Shown: one piece after another, positions 8,815 through 16,638 of the stretch
Layout: each line of letters starts with the position of its first letter
Position numbering within the stretch: the stretch's first letter is position 1
Made by a program: the position numbers and the translations under genes
Notes under the pieces: generated by a model
What the model saw: only the letters and a program-made list of their open reading frames with translations
What the model was told of the DNA's origin: nothing
Database searches by the model: none
NCBI RefSeq assembly: GCF_018130145.1
Contig: NZ_JAFCMB010000033.1
Location: 1-47,251, forward strand
Direction: 5' to 3'
Length of the DNA stretch: 47,251 bases
Source: Bradyrhizobium sp. AUGA SZCCT0176
Lineage (GTDB): Bacteria > Pseudomonadota > Alphaproteobacteria > Rhizobiales > Xanthobacteraceae

Positions 8815-9546
8815 TTACGCCCGATGCATCAGCTTGAGCACGGCCGTCAGGCGGAGGCTACGCTTGCCCGCAAGCGCGGTGGCCTCCAGCAGCGCGCCCT
8901 GGTCGTCGCAGGTGCCGGCAAAGCCAATGCCGACCTCATGGCCGCCGAACACCGGGTTCTCGCCCCTTGCCGGCGTGTGCTCCTGATTGAGGATCTGGCC
9001 CTTCCAGCGGCCCTTCTCCGAGGTGTAGCTGCCGATGTAGTAGAACGACGCGTCGCCGCCGAGGATACGGCCCTCATTGAGCAGCATCACGCCAGTCAGG
9101 CCGCCGTCGACGCCGTCGAGCATGCGGATGTGAATGGAATAGAGGCCATTGACGATACCATCCTGGCCGACGCCTCCGGCGATCGGGATCTCCTCCTCCC
9201 CGATCGGCGTCATGACTGAGCTGAATTTCGCACCCGGCAATTCCTTGAGGCCGCCTTCAAACCGGTAAAGATTGCCATCCGGCTTGCCCCGCGCCAGCAG
9301 GGTGGCGTCGTCGGTGCCGGCCATCGCGCGGTAATTCGGGTCGGGATTATGGCGAACGGTCTTGATCTCGATGGCAAGCTCGCCATCGGCTTCTTCCCGG
9401 TAGGTGCCGATATGCGCAAAGGCGGAATTGCCGCCGAGCATCTTGCCGGCGCGCACATACATCACGCTGCGGCCGACCGCGTCGTTGAGCTGAAACCGGA
9501 TCTTGTAGAAACCCTCGAGCAATGGCCGTGTCCCCGGCAAGCGCAT
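8815..9546 (-). CDS. GrlR-family protein, two-domain form (copy B)
   Basis: A second tandem-domain GrlR-like protein, 243 residues from the ATG at 9546. The N-terminal domain holds GKMLGGNSAFAHIGTY. The C-terminal domain holds NGLYSIHIRMLDG, GRILGGDASFYYIGSY and KGQILNQEHTPARG. It is very similar to copy A at 6545-7249 across both domains, with near-identical C-terminal halves. An alternative start is TTG at 9522, eight codons in. That would make the protein begin at LLEGFYKI exactly where copy A begins, and GGGGA lies upstream of it; the ATG has no ribosome site. It is followed after four bases by the ModA-like gene, forming a two-gene unit. Confidence 0.82.
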   Translation of the reverse strand: MRLPGTRPLLEGFYKIRFQLNDAVGRSVMYVRAGKMLGGNSAFAHIGTYREEADGELAIEIKTVRHNPDPNYRAMAGTDDATLLARGKPDGNLYRFEGGLKELPGAKFSSVMTPIGEEEIPIAGGVGQDGIVNGLYSIHIRMLDGVDGGLTGVMLLNEGRILGGDASFYYIGSYTSEKGRWKGQILNQEHTPARGENPVFGGHEVGIGFAGTCDDQGALLEATALAGKRSLRLTAVLKLMHRA

Positions 9547-9640
9547 CCGCTATCTAGCGCGGTTCATAACGCAGGGGAACGGCTTGAATCGGGCAAAGGG
9601 CTTGAATCGATTCATTTGAGGCAACGTCATCGCAATGCAA

Positions 9641-9674
9641 TGACCCGCCAAAGCGGGCACGCTTTGGCGGGTCA
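9641..9674 (-). terminator. Perfect 15-bp hairpin downstream of glnII
   Basis: TGACCCGCCAAAGCG and its exact complement flank a GGCA loop, 43 bases past the glnII stop. There is no clear T-run, so it could act as a terminator or an mRNA 3'-end stabiliser. Confidence 0.6.
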
Positions 9675-9716
9675 GGGTTGTAATCCGGACGCCCCCGTCC
9701 GGGTCTGCGGCGTGGT

Positions 9717-10754
9717 TTAGGCCGCGGCCGACTTGGCAGCCGTCGGAACTTCGGCGATCGTCTTCAGGATCTGCGAAGCGATGGCGTAGGGGTCGCCTTG
9801 CGAGTTCGGGCGGCGGTCTTCGAGATAGCCCTTGTAGTCGTTCTTCATGAACGAGTGCGGCACGCGGATCGAGGCGCCGCGGTCAGCCACGCCGTAGCTG
9901 AACTTGTTCCAGGGAGCGGTCTCGTGCTTGCCGGTCAGACGCTTGTCGTTATCCGGCCCGTAGACGGCAATGTGGTCCATGAGGTTCTTCTCAAAGGCCG
10001 CCATCAGCGCCTCGAAATAGGCCTTGCCGCCGGTCTCGCGCATAAGTTTGGTCGAGAAGTTGGCGTGCATGCCCGAGCCGTTCCAGTCGGTGTCGCCGAG
10101 CGGCTTGCAGTGATACTCAATGTCGATGCCGTAAGTTTCAGTCAGGCGCTGCAACAGGTAGCGAGCCATCCACATTTCGTCGGCGGCCTTTTTGGAGCCC
10201 TTGCCGAAGATCTGGAATTCCCACTGGCCTTTCGCCACTTCGGCGTTGATGCCCTCGTGGTTGATGCCGGCGGCAAGACAGAGCTCGAGATGCTTCTCGA
10301 CGATCTCACGCGCGACCGAACCGACATTGCTGTAACCGACGCCGGTGTAATACGGGCCCTGCGGCGCAGGATAACCCGAGGTCGGGAACCCGAGCGGCCG
10401 GCCGTCCTTGTACATGAAGTATTCCTGCTCGAAGCCGAACCACGCGCCTTCGTCGTCAAGAATGGTGGCGCGCCGGTTGGTCGCGTGCGGGGTGACGCCA
10501 TCCGGCATCATGACTTCGCACATCACCAGGACGCCGTCCTTGCGCGCGCCGTCGGGATAAACCGCAACCGGCTTGAGCACGCAATCCGAGCTTCTGCCTT
10601 CGGCCTGCATGGTCGATGAGCCATCGAAGCCCCACAGCGGGAGCTGATCGAGCGTCGGGAACGAAGCGAATTCCTTGATCTGTGTTTTGCCGCGCAGATT
10701 CGGTGTCGGCGTATACCCGTCGAGCCAGATATACTCGAGCTTGTACTTGGTCAT
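9717..10754 (-). CDS. glnII: Glutamine synthetase II (eukaryotic type)
   Basis: GSII makes glutamine from glutamate, ammonia and ATP. The 345-residue length fits the eukaryotic-like GSII family rather than the longer (about 470-residue) GSI. Visible family features are the N-terminal LEYIWLDGYTPTPNLRGK, WGFDGSSTMQAEG, GFEQEYFMYKDGRPLGFP, the GINHEGINAEVAKGQWEFQ segment and the C-terminal RGASIRVP. GSII is found in rhizobia alongside GSI and is not adenylylated; control is transcriptional through NtrC. That fits the sigma-54 promoter at 10869-10883. The ATG follows GAGAGG at good spacing. A divergent GstI-like gene begins 557 bases upstream. Confidence 0.97.
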   Translation of the reverse strand: MTKYKLEYIWLDGYTPTPNLRGKTQIKEFASFPTLDQLPLWGFDGSSTMQAEGRSSDCVLKPVAVYPDGARKDGVLVMCEVMMPDGVTPHATNRRATILDDEGAWFGFEQEYFMYKDGRPLGFPTSGYPAPQGPYYTGVGYSNVGSVAREIVEKHLELCLAAGINHEGINAEVAKGQWEFQIFGKGSKKAADEMWMARYLLQRLTETYGIDIEYHCKPLGDTDWNGSGMHANFSTKLMRETGGKAYFEALMAAFEKNLMDHIAVYGPDNDKRLTGKHETAPWNKFSYGVADRGASIRVPHSFMKNDYKGYLEDRRPNSQGDPYAIASQILKTIAEVPTAAKSAAA

Positions 10755-10868
10755 TGAGCCTCTCTTGAGTTTAATGCTGCTAGGTGCGGAAGCCTCGGAC
10801 TTTGGAGGTTAGAAGCCCTGCAGTCCCCGCACACGTGTACCCGGCCACGTCAGGCCGCTTCTTACCAA

Positions 10869-10883
10869 GCAATTAAAGTGCCA
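10869..10883 (-). promoter_or_regulatory. Sigma-54 (RpoN) promoter of glnII
   Basis: Read on the minus strand this is TGGCAC-N5-TTGC, an exact match to the -24/-12 consensus. It predicts a transcript start near 10857 and a glnII leader of about 100 bases. NtrC/RpoN control of glnII is known in Bradyrhizobium and Rhizobium. Confidence 0.85.
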
Positions 10884-10932
10884 ATCGCTGCAGCGCGGCA
10901 CCGGACGGCTTTGGGATGTCCACCCTCGTGCG

Positions 10933-10949
10933 TGCATTTTTTGATGCGA
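10933..10949. promoter_or_regulatory. Possible NtrC enhancer site
   Basis: A 17-bp imperfect dyad (TGCA, 9 bases, then TGCG) lies about 50 bases upstream of the -24 element. It matches the outer bases of the NtrC consensus TGCAC-N7-GTGCA only in part. Confidence 0.35.
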
Positions 10950-10954
10950 CATAG

Positions 10955-11290
10955 AAGCGCGCCTGACATGCGCGGCGGGCGGCCAAAAGGCGCTTTCGCG
11001 CCCGTCTGACGCCCGATTCTACGGCAGTTTCGGCCCGCAACTCCCGGCCCGATTAAAGCTGCAGCAGCCTCTTGCGCCATTCGGCGGGAGGTTCGGTCGC
11101 GGCCGGCAACCATCTCCCCGGCTCAAGCGTTAGTCACCTGCCCATTGCCTCACACGAAGCAAAACAGGAAATGCCTACAAAATGCACAGCAGCTGACTTT
11201 TTTTGAGCAATTTGCATTCCGGGAGGGCGCGAACGATATCGCAGTCTCGGTAACTAACGGAGAACGAGTCGGGCGCACCATGGTGGTTCG
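10955..11290. other. Intergenic control region between glnII and the gstI-like gene
   Basis: There is no convincing gene between the glnII regulatory sites and the GstI-like start. Short frames on the minus strand (10862-11113 and 11150-11530) lack ribosome sites and family features. The region presumably carries the promoter of the divergent small gene. Confidence 0.5.
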
Positions 11291-11311
11291 CTCGATCCAG
11301 GAGAGACCAGG

Positions 11312-11509
11312 ATGATCAATACAGGTGTGAATGAGGGATCTGCCAAGATCTATCAATTCCCAGCCGGGGGCCGGTCGGCCTTGGCGGGACGTCGCTTTGG
11401 CGAGACCAAGCCCGACTTTGCCGCGCCGACGGTCGATGTCGCGGACTGCAGCGGCAGCTGGTACCACGCAGCGGCCATCGAGGAAACCAAGCCTGGGCGT
11501 GACCACTGA
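11312..11509 (+). CDS. gstI: GstI-like small protein (DUF2735), glutamine synthetase translation inhibitor family
   Basis: A 65-residue protein, MINTGVNEGSAKIYQFPAGG at the start and SWYHAAAIEE near the end. The SAKIYQFP-GGR and SWYH-AAI-E segments are the two conserved blocks I associate with DUF2735. In Rhizobium leguminosarum a 63-residue protein, GstI, is encoded divergently upstream of glnII and blocks glnII translation; its gene is repressed by NtrC. The size, divergent position and neighbour here match that arrangement, so I infer the same role. The ATG follows AGGAGAGACCAGG. A strong terminator lies 60 bases after the stop. The symbol rests on synteny and remembered motifs. Confidence 0.65.
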   Translation: MINTGVNEGSAKIYQFPAGGRSALAGRRFGETKPDFAAPTVDVADCSGSWYHAAAIEETKPGRDH

Positions 11510-11568
11510 TGCCAGCCCAATGTTCGGCAAATCCGCGTCAAAGAGTTCAGGCGCGGTCGGTGAAGTAG

Positions 11569-11603
11569 AAAAGGGTCGGAACGAAATCGTTTCGGCCCTT
11601 TTT
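11569..11603 (+). terminator. Intrinsic terminator after the gstI-like gene
   Basis: A 35-base near-perfect hairpin runs from AAAAGGGTCGG to CCGGG-complement CGGCCCTTTTT, with only G-T wobbles in the stem and a terminal T-run. It lies between convergent genes and could serve both. Confidence 0.85.
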
Positions 11604-11619
11604 CATGCAAACCCTGTTT

Positions 11620-11946
11620 TTACGTCACTTCGCATGCCGTTACCGGCCGTTTGGCGTGCTTGAGCGTGGTGAGCCCGGCCTTTGTGACTTTCAGAGTAAT
11701 CCCGCGGCCCGAATAGCGCGCCCCCGACAACGCCACAGCCTTTTTCAGCGTCACCGCCTTGCCATCGAGCTGCAGATGGGCGCGTGAATCGTACCGAAAA
11801 AACCCGGCGATGAATTGCGTGCCGTCGGCGCAACGATAGTTTTTGAAGGTCGCCTGTGCCAACGCGGCCGTCGAGCCGCCCGCTCCCAAAAACATCGTTC
11901 CCAGAAGCAACGCCGCCGCGAAACCAGCGATCTTGCGATTATTCAT
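11620..11946 (-). CDS. MliC-family lysozyme inhibitor-like exported protein
   Basis: A 108-residue protein with a signal peptide (MNNRKIAGFAAALLLGTMF, cleavage after ALAQA). The mature domain shows the MliC/PliC beta-barrel pattern: YRCADGTQFIAGF, then LQLDGKAVTLKKA, SGARYSGRGITL and a C-terminal Cys (TACEVT) that can pair with the first Cys. MliC-type proteins bind and inhibit c-type lysozymes in the periplasm. There is no lipobox cysteine, so it is predicted to be soluble, like PliC. The start at 11946 has an excellent ribosome site (GGAGGAGAAT), which rules out the longer upstream reading. Confidence 0.82.
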   Translation of the reverse strand: MNNRKIAGFAAALLLGTMFLGAGGSTAALAQATFKNYRCADGTQFIAGFFRYDSRAHLQLDGKAVTLKKAVALSGARYSGRGITLKVTKAGLTTLKHAKRPVTACEVT

Positions 11947-12067
11947 ATTCTCCTCCTGACGGCCCGAGTATAGACCAGAGGGCAAGACGCGACACACCCC
12001 GGCTCGATCGCCACACAAGAATTGCATCTCCCAAGAATTCTACCAAGAATTCCGCAAGGCAGCCCCG

Positions 12068-12814
12068 ATGTCAGATTCCCCTGCCCGTCATCTCAATCTT
12101 GCTGGCGCCAGCAATTTCCGCGACCTCGGCGGTTATCTCACCCGGGACGGCCGCACGGTACGCTGGCGGCAGATGTTCCGGTCCAACCACCTCGGCCATC
12201 TCACCGATGATGACGCTGCGGTCTTGCGCTCGCTTGGCGTCAAGCGCGCGTTCGATTTTCGAGGCACGACGGAGCGCGCCGAGGCGGTGTGCGGCCTGGC
12301 CGATATCACCGTGCATTCGCTGCCGGTCGAGCCAACGGTGGTCGCCGCACTTCGTGCCATCGCCGCCAGCGGTACGGCGCTGTCGACTGACCACGCCGTC
12401 GAGGTGATGCGCGATTCCTACCGCAGCTATGTGCAACAGAACACGCCGCGCTTCCGGGCGCTGTTTGCGCATCTGCTGGAGGACCGCGCGCCACTGGTAA
12501 TCCATTGCACCGCCGGCAAGGATCGCACCGGCTTCGCCTGTGCGCTGATCCTGCATACGCTCGGCGTTCCCGACGAGGTGATTGCGGAAGATTATCTGTT
12601 GACGAACCAGTTCTACCGCAGGGATCCCGCTGCCAGCAGCGACCTGCCTGATCACGTCAAGCAGGTGCTGGGTTCGGTGCAGCCCGCGTTCCTCAGCGCT
12701 GCGTTCGAAGCCATTGACGCCGACTATGGCAGTCTCGAAGCTTATCTCCGCGACGGCATCGGTCTTGGCGAAAAGGAGCGCGCGGCGCTCGCGGCGCGCT
12801 ATCTGCAATCCTGA
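12068..12814 (+). CDS. Tyrosine/serine protein phosphatase-like protein
   Basis: A 248-residue member of the atypical tyrosine phosphatase family that includes mycobacterial MptpB-like enzymes. The N-terminus has the typical NFRDLGGY block (residues 16-23). The active-site P-loop is HCTAGKDRTG, with nucleophile Cys147 and Arg153. The lysine within the loop is characteristic of this lipid/protein phosphatase branch. It likely removes phosphate from phosphotyrosine, phosphoserine or phosphoinositide; the native substrate is unknown. No signal peptide or membrane segment is seen. Confidence 0.9.
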   Translation: MSDSPARHLNLAGASNFRDLGGYLTRDGRTVRWRQMFRSNHLGHLTDDDAAVLRSLGVKRAFDFRGTTERAEAVCGLADITVHSLPVEPTVVAALRAIAASGTALSTDHAVEVMRDSYRSYVQQNTPRFRALFAHLLEDRAPLVIHCTAGKDRTGFACALILHTLGVPDEVIAEDYLLTNQFYRRDPAASSDLPDHVKQVLGSVQPAFLSAAFEAIDADYGSLEAYLRDGIGLGEKERAALAARYLQS

Positions 12815-12889
12815 TCTAATCGGGTTCACCCGCCGCATCGAAGCGATCCGCGCGGCCGACTTTCGGGCGCGAGCGTGTCTCGCGATCGC

Positions 12890-13093
12890 TCAGGCCGCGG
12901 CTTCCATTTCCATTTCAGCATCGAGATCGGCGATGACGTCCTCGAACGCCTGGATCGCCTGCTGGATCGCCGCAATCTGCATCAGCTCCCAGTCCTTGAT
13001 CGGACCGTTGCGGTTTTGCAGCGCGACCACCAAGTCCCGCCGCTGCTCCTTAAGCTGAACAAGCGGTAAACCGTGATCGGGTAGAGATCCCAT
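12890..13093 (-). CDS. Small hypothetical protein with acidic helical C-terminus
   Basis: A 67-residue protein beginning MGSLPDHGLPLVQLKEQRRD and ending in an acidic helix (FEDVIADLDAEMEMEAAA). It is probably all-helical and cytoplasmic. GGGG lies upstream of the ATG. No family is recognised; codon use fits a real gene. Confidence 0.55.
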   Translation of the reverse strand: MGSLPDHGLPLVQLKEQRRDLVVALQNRNGPIKDWELMQIAAIQQAIQAFEDVIADLDAEMEMEAAA

Positions 13094-13196
13094 CGTGATG
13101 CCCCTGCCAGGATTGGACTCCCCTTGTAGGGAACGGAACCTGCAATCGACTTGCGCAACTCAGGCAAATTTTAGCTATCGGCCTTGATCCGTATTC

Positions 13197-13880
13197 TTAC
13201 GTAGTACCCGCCGCCTTCACGGCCCGCTCGATCGCATCGCTCAGGGCTTCTGCCAAGCAACCGGTCGCCCACTCGCTAATGTGAAGATGATTGTCGGCAC
13301 CGTCTTCCAGGGCACTGATCGGGATCTTGTCATCGACCCAGCGTCGCATCAGGGCGAAGCGTTGAAAGACGTTGACCTTCGCGATCTCAGCGGCTGCGGC
13401 GATGAACGCCACCATTTCTTCCGATGCCTTGAGCTTGTCGGTCATCGCCCTGGTGTATTGCAGGTCCATCAGGATCACATCCGCCGACAAGTCGGCGAGT
13501 TGTCTTAACCCGCTCTCGATGGCTCTGGCGACCTCCCTGCGATCCATGTCATGAAAGATTGCGTTGGTACCCACCTGCCAGATTACCAGAGCGGGCGCCT
13601 CATCGAACACGTCGGATCGAAACCGCTCTAACTCTTTCGGCGCCTCTTCGCCGCTGATACCGCGGTTGACCACATCGATCGTGCGCCGCGCAAGTTTCTG
13701 CCGCAACAGCATTTCCAGACGAGGCGGATAAGGTGCGACCGGCGCAACGCCCGCCGTCGATGACGAGCCGATCGCCACGATCTTGACCTTTTCCGGACGC
13801 TGGAGCGCCGCCGTCAGATACGGCAGTTTGTATTTGAAGTTGGCGACGTCCGGATCGCCGGTACGTGACACGTCGTTCAT
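13197..13880 (-). CDS. SGNH/GDSL-type hydrolase
   Basis: A 227-residue esterase-like protein. Block I is IVAIGSSSTAGVAP with the nucleophile serine in GSSS (a GDSL variant). Block II is around RGISGEEA and supplies the glycine. Block III is QVGTNAI with the asparagine, and block V is DNHLHIS with the catalytic histidine. Such enzymes hydrolyse esters or deacetylate sugars; the substrate is unknown. The chosen ATG at 13880 follows GAGGGTGATGAA. No leader peptide is visible from this start. Confidence 0.85.
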   Translation of the reverse strand: MNDVSRTGDPDVANFKYKLPYLTAALQRPEKVKIVAIGSSSTAGVAPVAPYPPRLEMLLRQKLARRTIDVVNRGISGEEAPKELERFRSDVFDEAPALVIWQVGTNAIFHDMDRREVARAIESGLRQLADLSADVILMDLQYTRAMTDKLKASEEMVAFIAAAAEIAKVNVFQRFALMRRWVDDKIPISALEDGADNHLHISEWATGCLAEALSDAIERAVKAAGTT

Positions 13881-14005
13881 TTCATCACCCTCAACGGGAA
13901 TATTTTGTTCGACACCCGCATTTGGATGCGAAATTCGCCGCATTGCAAATGAAAAACTGCCGGCGCTAGTGTGTGCTCCCTTTTATCGGCCCGCGGAGGC
14001 CCATT

Positions 14006-14686
14006 ATGGATGGAAAAGTCATTGTCGTGACCGGCGCCCTCGGCGCGCTCGGCAGCGTCGTCGTTGACCAGGCGCTGGCGGCCGGTGCCAGGGTCGCAAG
14101 CGTGGACCACGCGCCGACGCAGGTGCCGGCGACGTCAAACCAGTTCGAACTCGGCGGCGTCGACCTGACCGATGCGGCGGCGGCGAAGAAGGCCATCGAT
14201 GCCGCGGTGTCGCACTTCGGCAAGCTCGACGCGCTGATCAACATCGCCGGCGGTTTTGCGTTCGAGACGGTCATCGAGGGCGATCCGAAGACGTGGCAGC
14301 GCATGTACGCGCTCAACGTCACGACCGCGCTCAACGCCTCGCGTGCGGCGATCCCGTATCTGACCGCGTCCGGTGCCGGACGGATCGTCAATGTCGGCGC
14401 GCTTGGCGCGCTGCAGGCGAGCGCCGGCATGGGCGCCTATGCCGCGTCCAAGGCCGGCGTGCATCGCCTGACCGAAGCGCTCGCCGCCGAATACAAGGGC
14501 AGGATCACGGTGAACGCCGTGCTGCCGTCGATCATCGACACCGCGGCCAATCGCGCCAGCATGCCGAAAGCCGATTTCAGCAAATGGGTAAGACCAACAG
14601 AGCTGGCCGACGTGATCCTGTTCCTCGCCAGCGACGCCGCCTCCGCCGTCACCGGCGCGCTGCTGCCGGTAAGCGGGCGGGTTTAA
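14006..14686 (+). CDS. Short-chain dehydrogenase/reductase
   Basis: A 226-residue Rossmann-fold oxidoreductase. The cofactor loop is TGALGALGSV (TGxxGxxG). NIAGG corresponds to the NNAG motif, and the catalytic YxxxK is YAASK with the serine region at VNVGALGALQASAG. A Gly-rich sequence at the second strand end and VDHAP after it suggest NAD preference, weakly. The serine of the usual Ser-Tyr-Lys triad is not obvious at the expected position (GALGAL), which deserves a check. GGAGG precedes the ATG. It converges on GrlR-like copy C, with four bases between the stops. Confidence 0.88.
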   Translation: MDGKVIVVTGALGALGSVVVDQALAAGARVASVDHAPTQVPATSNQFELGGVDLTDAAAAKKAIDAAVSHFGKLDALINIAGGFAFETVIEGDPKTWQRMYALNVTTALNASRAAIPYLTASGAGRIVNVGALGALQASAGMGAYAASKAGVHRLTEALAAEYKGRITVNAVLPSIIDTAANRASMPKADFSKWVRPTELADVILFLASDAASAVTGALLPVSGRV

Positions 14687-14690
14687 GTCC

Positions 14691-15392
14691 TCAATCTGCA
14701 AGCCAGCGCAGCACCGCCTTGAAGCGGATGCTGCGCTTGCCGGCCAGGGCGGTGGCTTCGCCTTCCGCGCCATCCTCGTCGTAGGTGCCGGAAAAGCCGA
14801 TGCCGACCTCACGGTCGCCGAACAGCGGACGTTGGCCCATCGTCGGCGTATGCGTGTGGTTGATCAATTCGCCCTTCCACCGCCCCTGCGCGCTGCTGTA
14901 GGCGCCGACATAGTCGAAATGGGCGTCGCCGCCGCGAATGGTGCCGTCATGCAGCACCATCAGGCCGGTATTGCCGGAGTCGATGCCGTCGAGCATGCGG
15001 ATGTTGAGCGAATAGAGTCCGTTCCGGACGCCGTCCGGCGCGTTCGCGCCCGCCGGCGGCGCCGCCTCCTCGCTGATGGCGGTTACGTCAGCCGTGCATG
15101 GCCCGCCCGCGAGCAGCGCGGTGCCATCCTCAAATATGTATCGGTCACCCCCTCTGCGCGTTCCCCGCAGCGTGATGTTATCGGCACCCGATACCCGCTT
15201 GAAACCCAGATTGTCGTTGCGCTGGACCGTCGTGATGTCGACCGCGATATCGTGACCGGATTCGAGGTAGCGGCCGGCGAACGCAAAGGCGGCATTGCCG
15301 CCGAACAAACGCCCGTCGCGCGCCACCATCACGCCGCGGCCGGAGCCACCATGCGTGGTGTGAATCTCGACCTTGTAAAGTCCCTTGAGCAT
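14691..15392 (-). CDS. GrlR-family protein, two-domain form (copy C)
   Basis: A third tandem-domain GrlR-like protein of 233 residues. The N-terminal domain begins MLKGLYKVEI and holds GRLFGGNAAFAFAGRY. The C-terminal domain begins NGLYSLNIRMLDG and holds GTIRGGDAHFDYVGAY and KGELINHTHTPTMG. It is more diverged from copies A and B than they are from each other. Here the start is ATG with GGAG six bases upstream, which supports the equivalent TTG start in copy B. The single-domain copy D lies 71 bases upstream on the same strand, so C and D may form a pair. Confidence 0.8.
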   Translation of the reverse strand: MLKGLYKVEIHTTHGGSGRGVMVARDGRLFGGNAAFAFAGRYLESGHDIAVDITTVQRNDNLGFKRVSGADNITLRGTRRGGDRYIFEDGTALLAGGPCTADVTAISEEAAPPAGANAPDGVRNGLYSLNIRMLDGIDSGNTGLMVLHDGTIRGGDAHFDYVGAYSSAQGRWKGELINHTHTPTMGQRPLFGDREVGIGFSGTYDEDGAEGEATALAGKRSIRFKAVLRWLAD

Positions 15393-15462
15393 GACCGCTC
15401 CGGCTGCAGCCGGTCCTTGTTGTTTTTCTGAATCCAGACGGTGGAGATGTCGCCGTGCGCGT

Positions 15463-15807
15463 TCAGTCCGGGATCAATATCCGCAGCATCGACTTGAAGC
15501 GGATGCTCTGCTTGCCGGCGAGCGCGATACCGTCGCTCTCGGCGGTGTCGTCTGTATAGGTTCCGGTAAATCCGATGGTGACGATCTTGCGTTCCCAGAC
15601 CGGCCGCTCGCCATAGGTCGGCGAATGCTCCTGGTTGGTCAGTTCGCCTTTCCACTTGCCGTTCGCTGCCGTGTAGGTGCCGTAGGCATAGAAGAACGAG
15701 TCGCCACCCCGCAACTGGCCATCACGCACGACCATGACGCCCTGGTTGCCGCCGTGGACGCTGTCCAGCATTTCCACGGTAATGTGATAGAGGCCGTTCC
15801 TGATCAT
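15463..15807 (-). CDS. GrlR-family protein, single-domain form (copy D)
   Basis: A 114-residue single GrlR-like domain: NGLYHITVEMLDS, then GQLRGGDSFFYAYGTY, KGELTNQEHSPTYG and a C-terminal strand set ending GKQSIRFKSMLRILIPD. It resembles the C-terminal halves of copies A-C (GGD type) rather than the N-terminal halves (GGN type). Its length equals that of E. coli GrlR. It may be the ancestral unit or a remnant that lost its first domain. The ATG at 15807 lacks a strong ribosome site. It is divergent from the DUF2161 gene. Confidence 0.78.
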   Translation of the reverse strand: MIRNGLYHITVEMLDSVHGGNQGVMVVRDGQLRGGDSFFYAYGTYTAANGKWKGELTNQEHSPTYGERPVWERKIVTIGFTGTYTDDTAESDGIALAGKQSIRFKSMLRILIPD

Positions 15808-15930
15808 GGATTGGATCGCGCCCGTTTGCCTGTCCCGCCGGCCAAGATAGCCACTTACGCGCGATTTGGCCAAATCCGGGCTAAACTCGTGACACTGAGT
15901 CGCGGCCGCTTTTGCCGCCGGAGCCTGTCG

Positions 15931-16605
15931 TTGGAAACCGCGCTTTATCTGCCCGTCAAACGCTTCCTTGAAAAGCTCGGCTTCACGGTCAAGGGCGAGA
16001 TCGGCGGCTGTGACCTGGTGGCGCTGAGCGGCGACGATCCGCCGGTCGTGGTGATCGGGGAATTGAAGCTCACATTCAATCTCGAACTGATCCTGCAGGC
16101 GGTCGATCGCGCCGGCGCCTGTGACGAGGTGTGGCTCGCGGCCAAATTGTCGGCACGCGGCAAGGGCCGCGAAAGTGACGCCCGCTATCGCAACCTCTGT
16201 CGGCGGCTCGGCTTTGGCATGCTCGCGGTCACCAACACCGGCGACGTCGAGGTGATCGTCAAACCCGCCACGACAGCCCCTCGCCGCAATCCCAAGAAAC
16301 GCTCGCGGCTGATCAGGGAGCATGAGCGACGCAAGGGCGATCCGGCGATGGGCGGCAGCACGCGCGCGCCGATCATGACGGCCTACCGCCAGCAGGCGCT
16401 GGCCTGTGCAGCGGCACTTTCGGGTGGCCCGCGGCGCGTGAAGGATTTGCGGATCGAGATGCCGGACGCCGGCAAGATTCTACTGCACAATGTCTATGGC
16501 TGGTTCGATCGCGCCGAGCGCGGCATTTACGTCCTGACCGATGCCGGACACGCCGCGCTGAAACGCTGGCCTCAACAACCGCTGGATCTGACCGCCGCCG
16601 AATAG
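15931..16605 (+). CDS. DUF2161 protein, putative PD-(D/E)XK nuclease fold
   Basis: A 224-residue protein beginning (TTG start) LETALYLPVKRFLEKLGF, then VKGEIGGCDLVALSG and VVVIGELKL. The E-x(n)-D-x(n)-GELK arrangement is the core of the PD-(D/E)XK nuclease fold, and DUF2161 is described as a putative phosphodiesterase of that type. The middle is basic (RRNPKKRSRLIREHERRKG), compatible with nucleic-acid binding. The C-terminus resembles a winged helix (GWFDRAERGIYVLTDAG). The start is TTG at 15931, with GGAG eight bases before. Its biological substrate is unknown. Confidence 0.8.
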   Translation: METALYLPVKRFLEKLGFTVKGEIGGCDLVALSGDDPPVVVIGELKLTFNLELILQAVDRAGACDEVWLAAKLSARGKGRESDARYRNLCRRLGFGMLAVTNTGDVEVIVKPATTAPRRNPKKRSRLIREHERRKGDPAMGGSTRAPIMTAYRQQALACAAALSGGPRRVKDLRIEMPDAGKILLHNVYGWFDRAERGIYVLTDAGHAALKRWPQQPLDLTAAE

Positions 16606-16638
16606 TCCCGACAAGGACGGTGAAACCGGGAGGACAAC

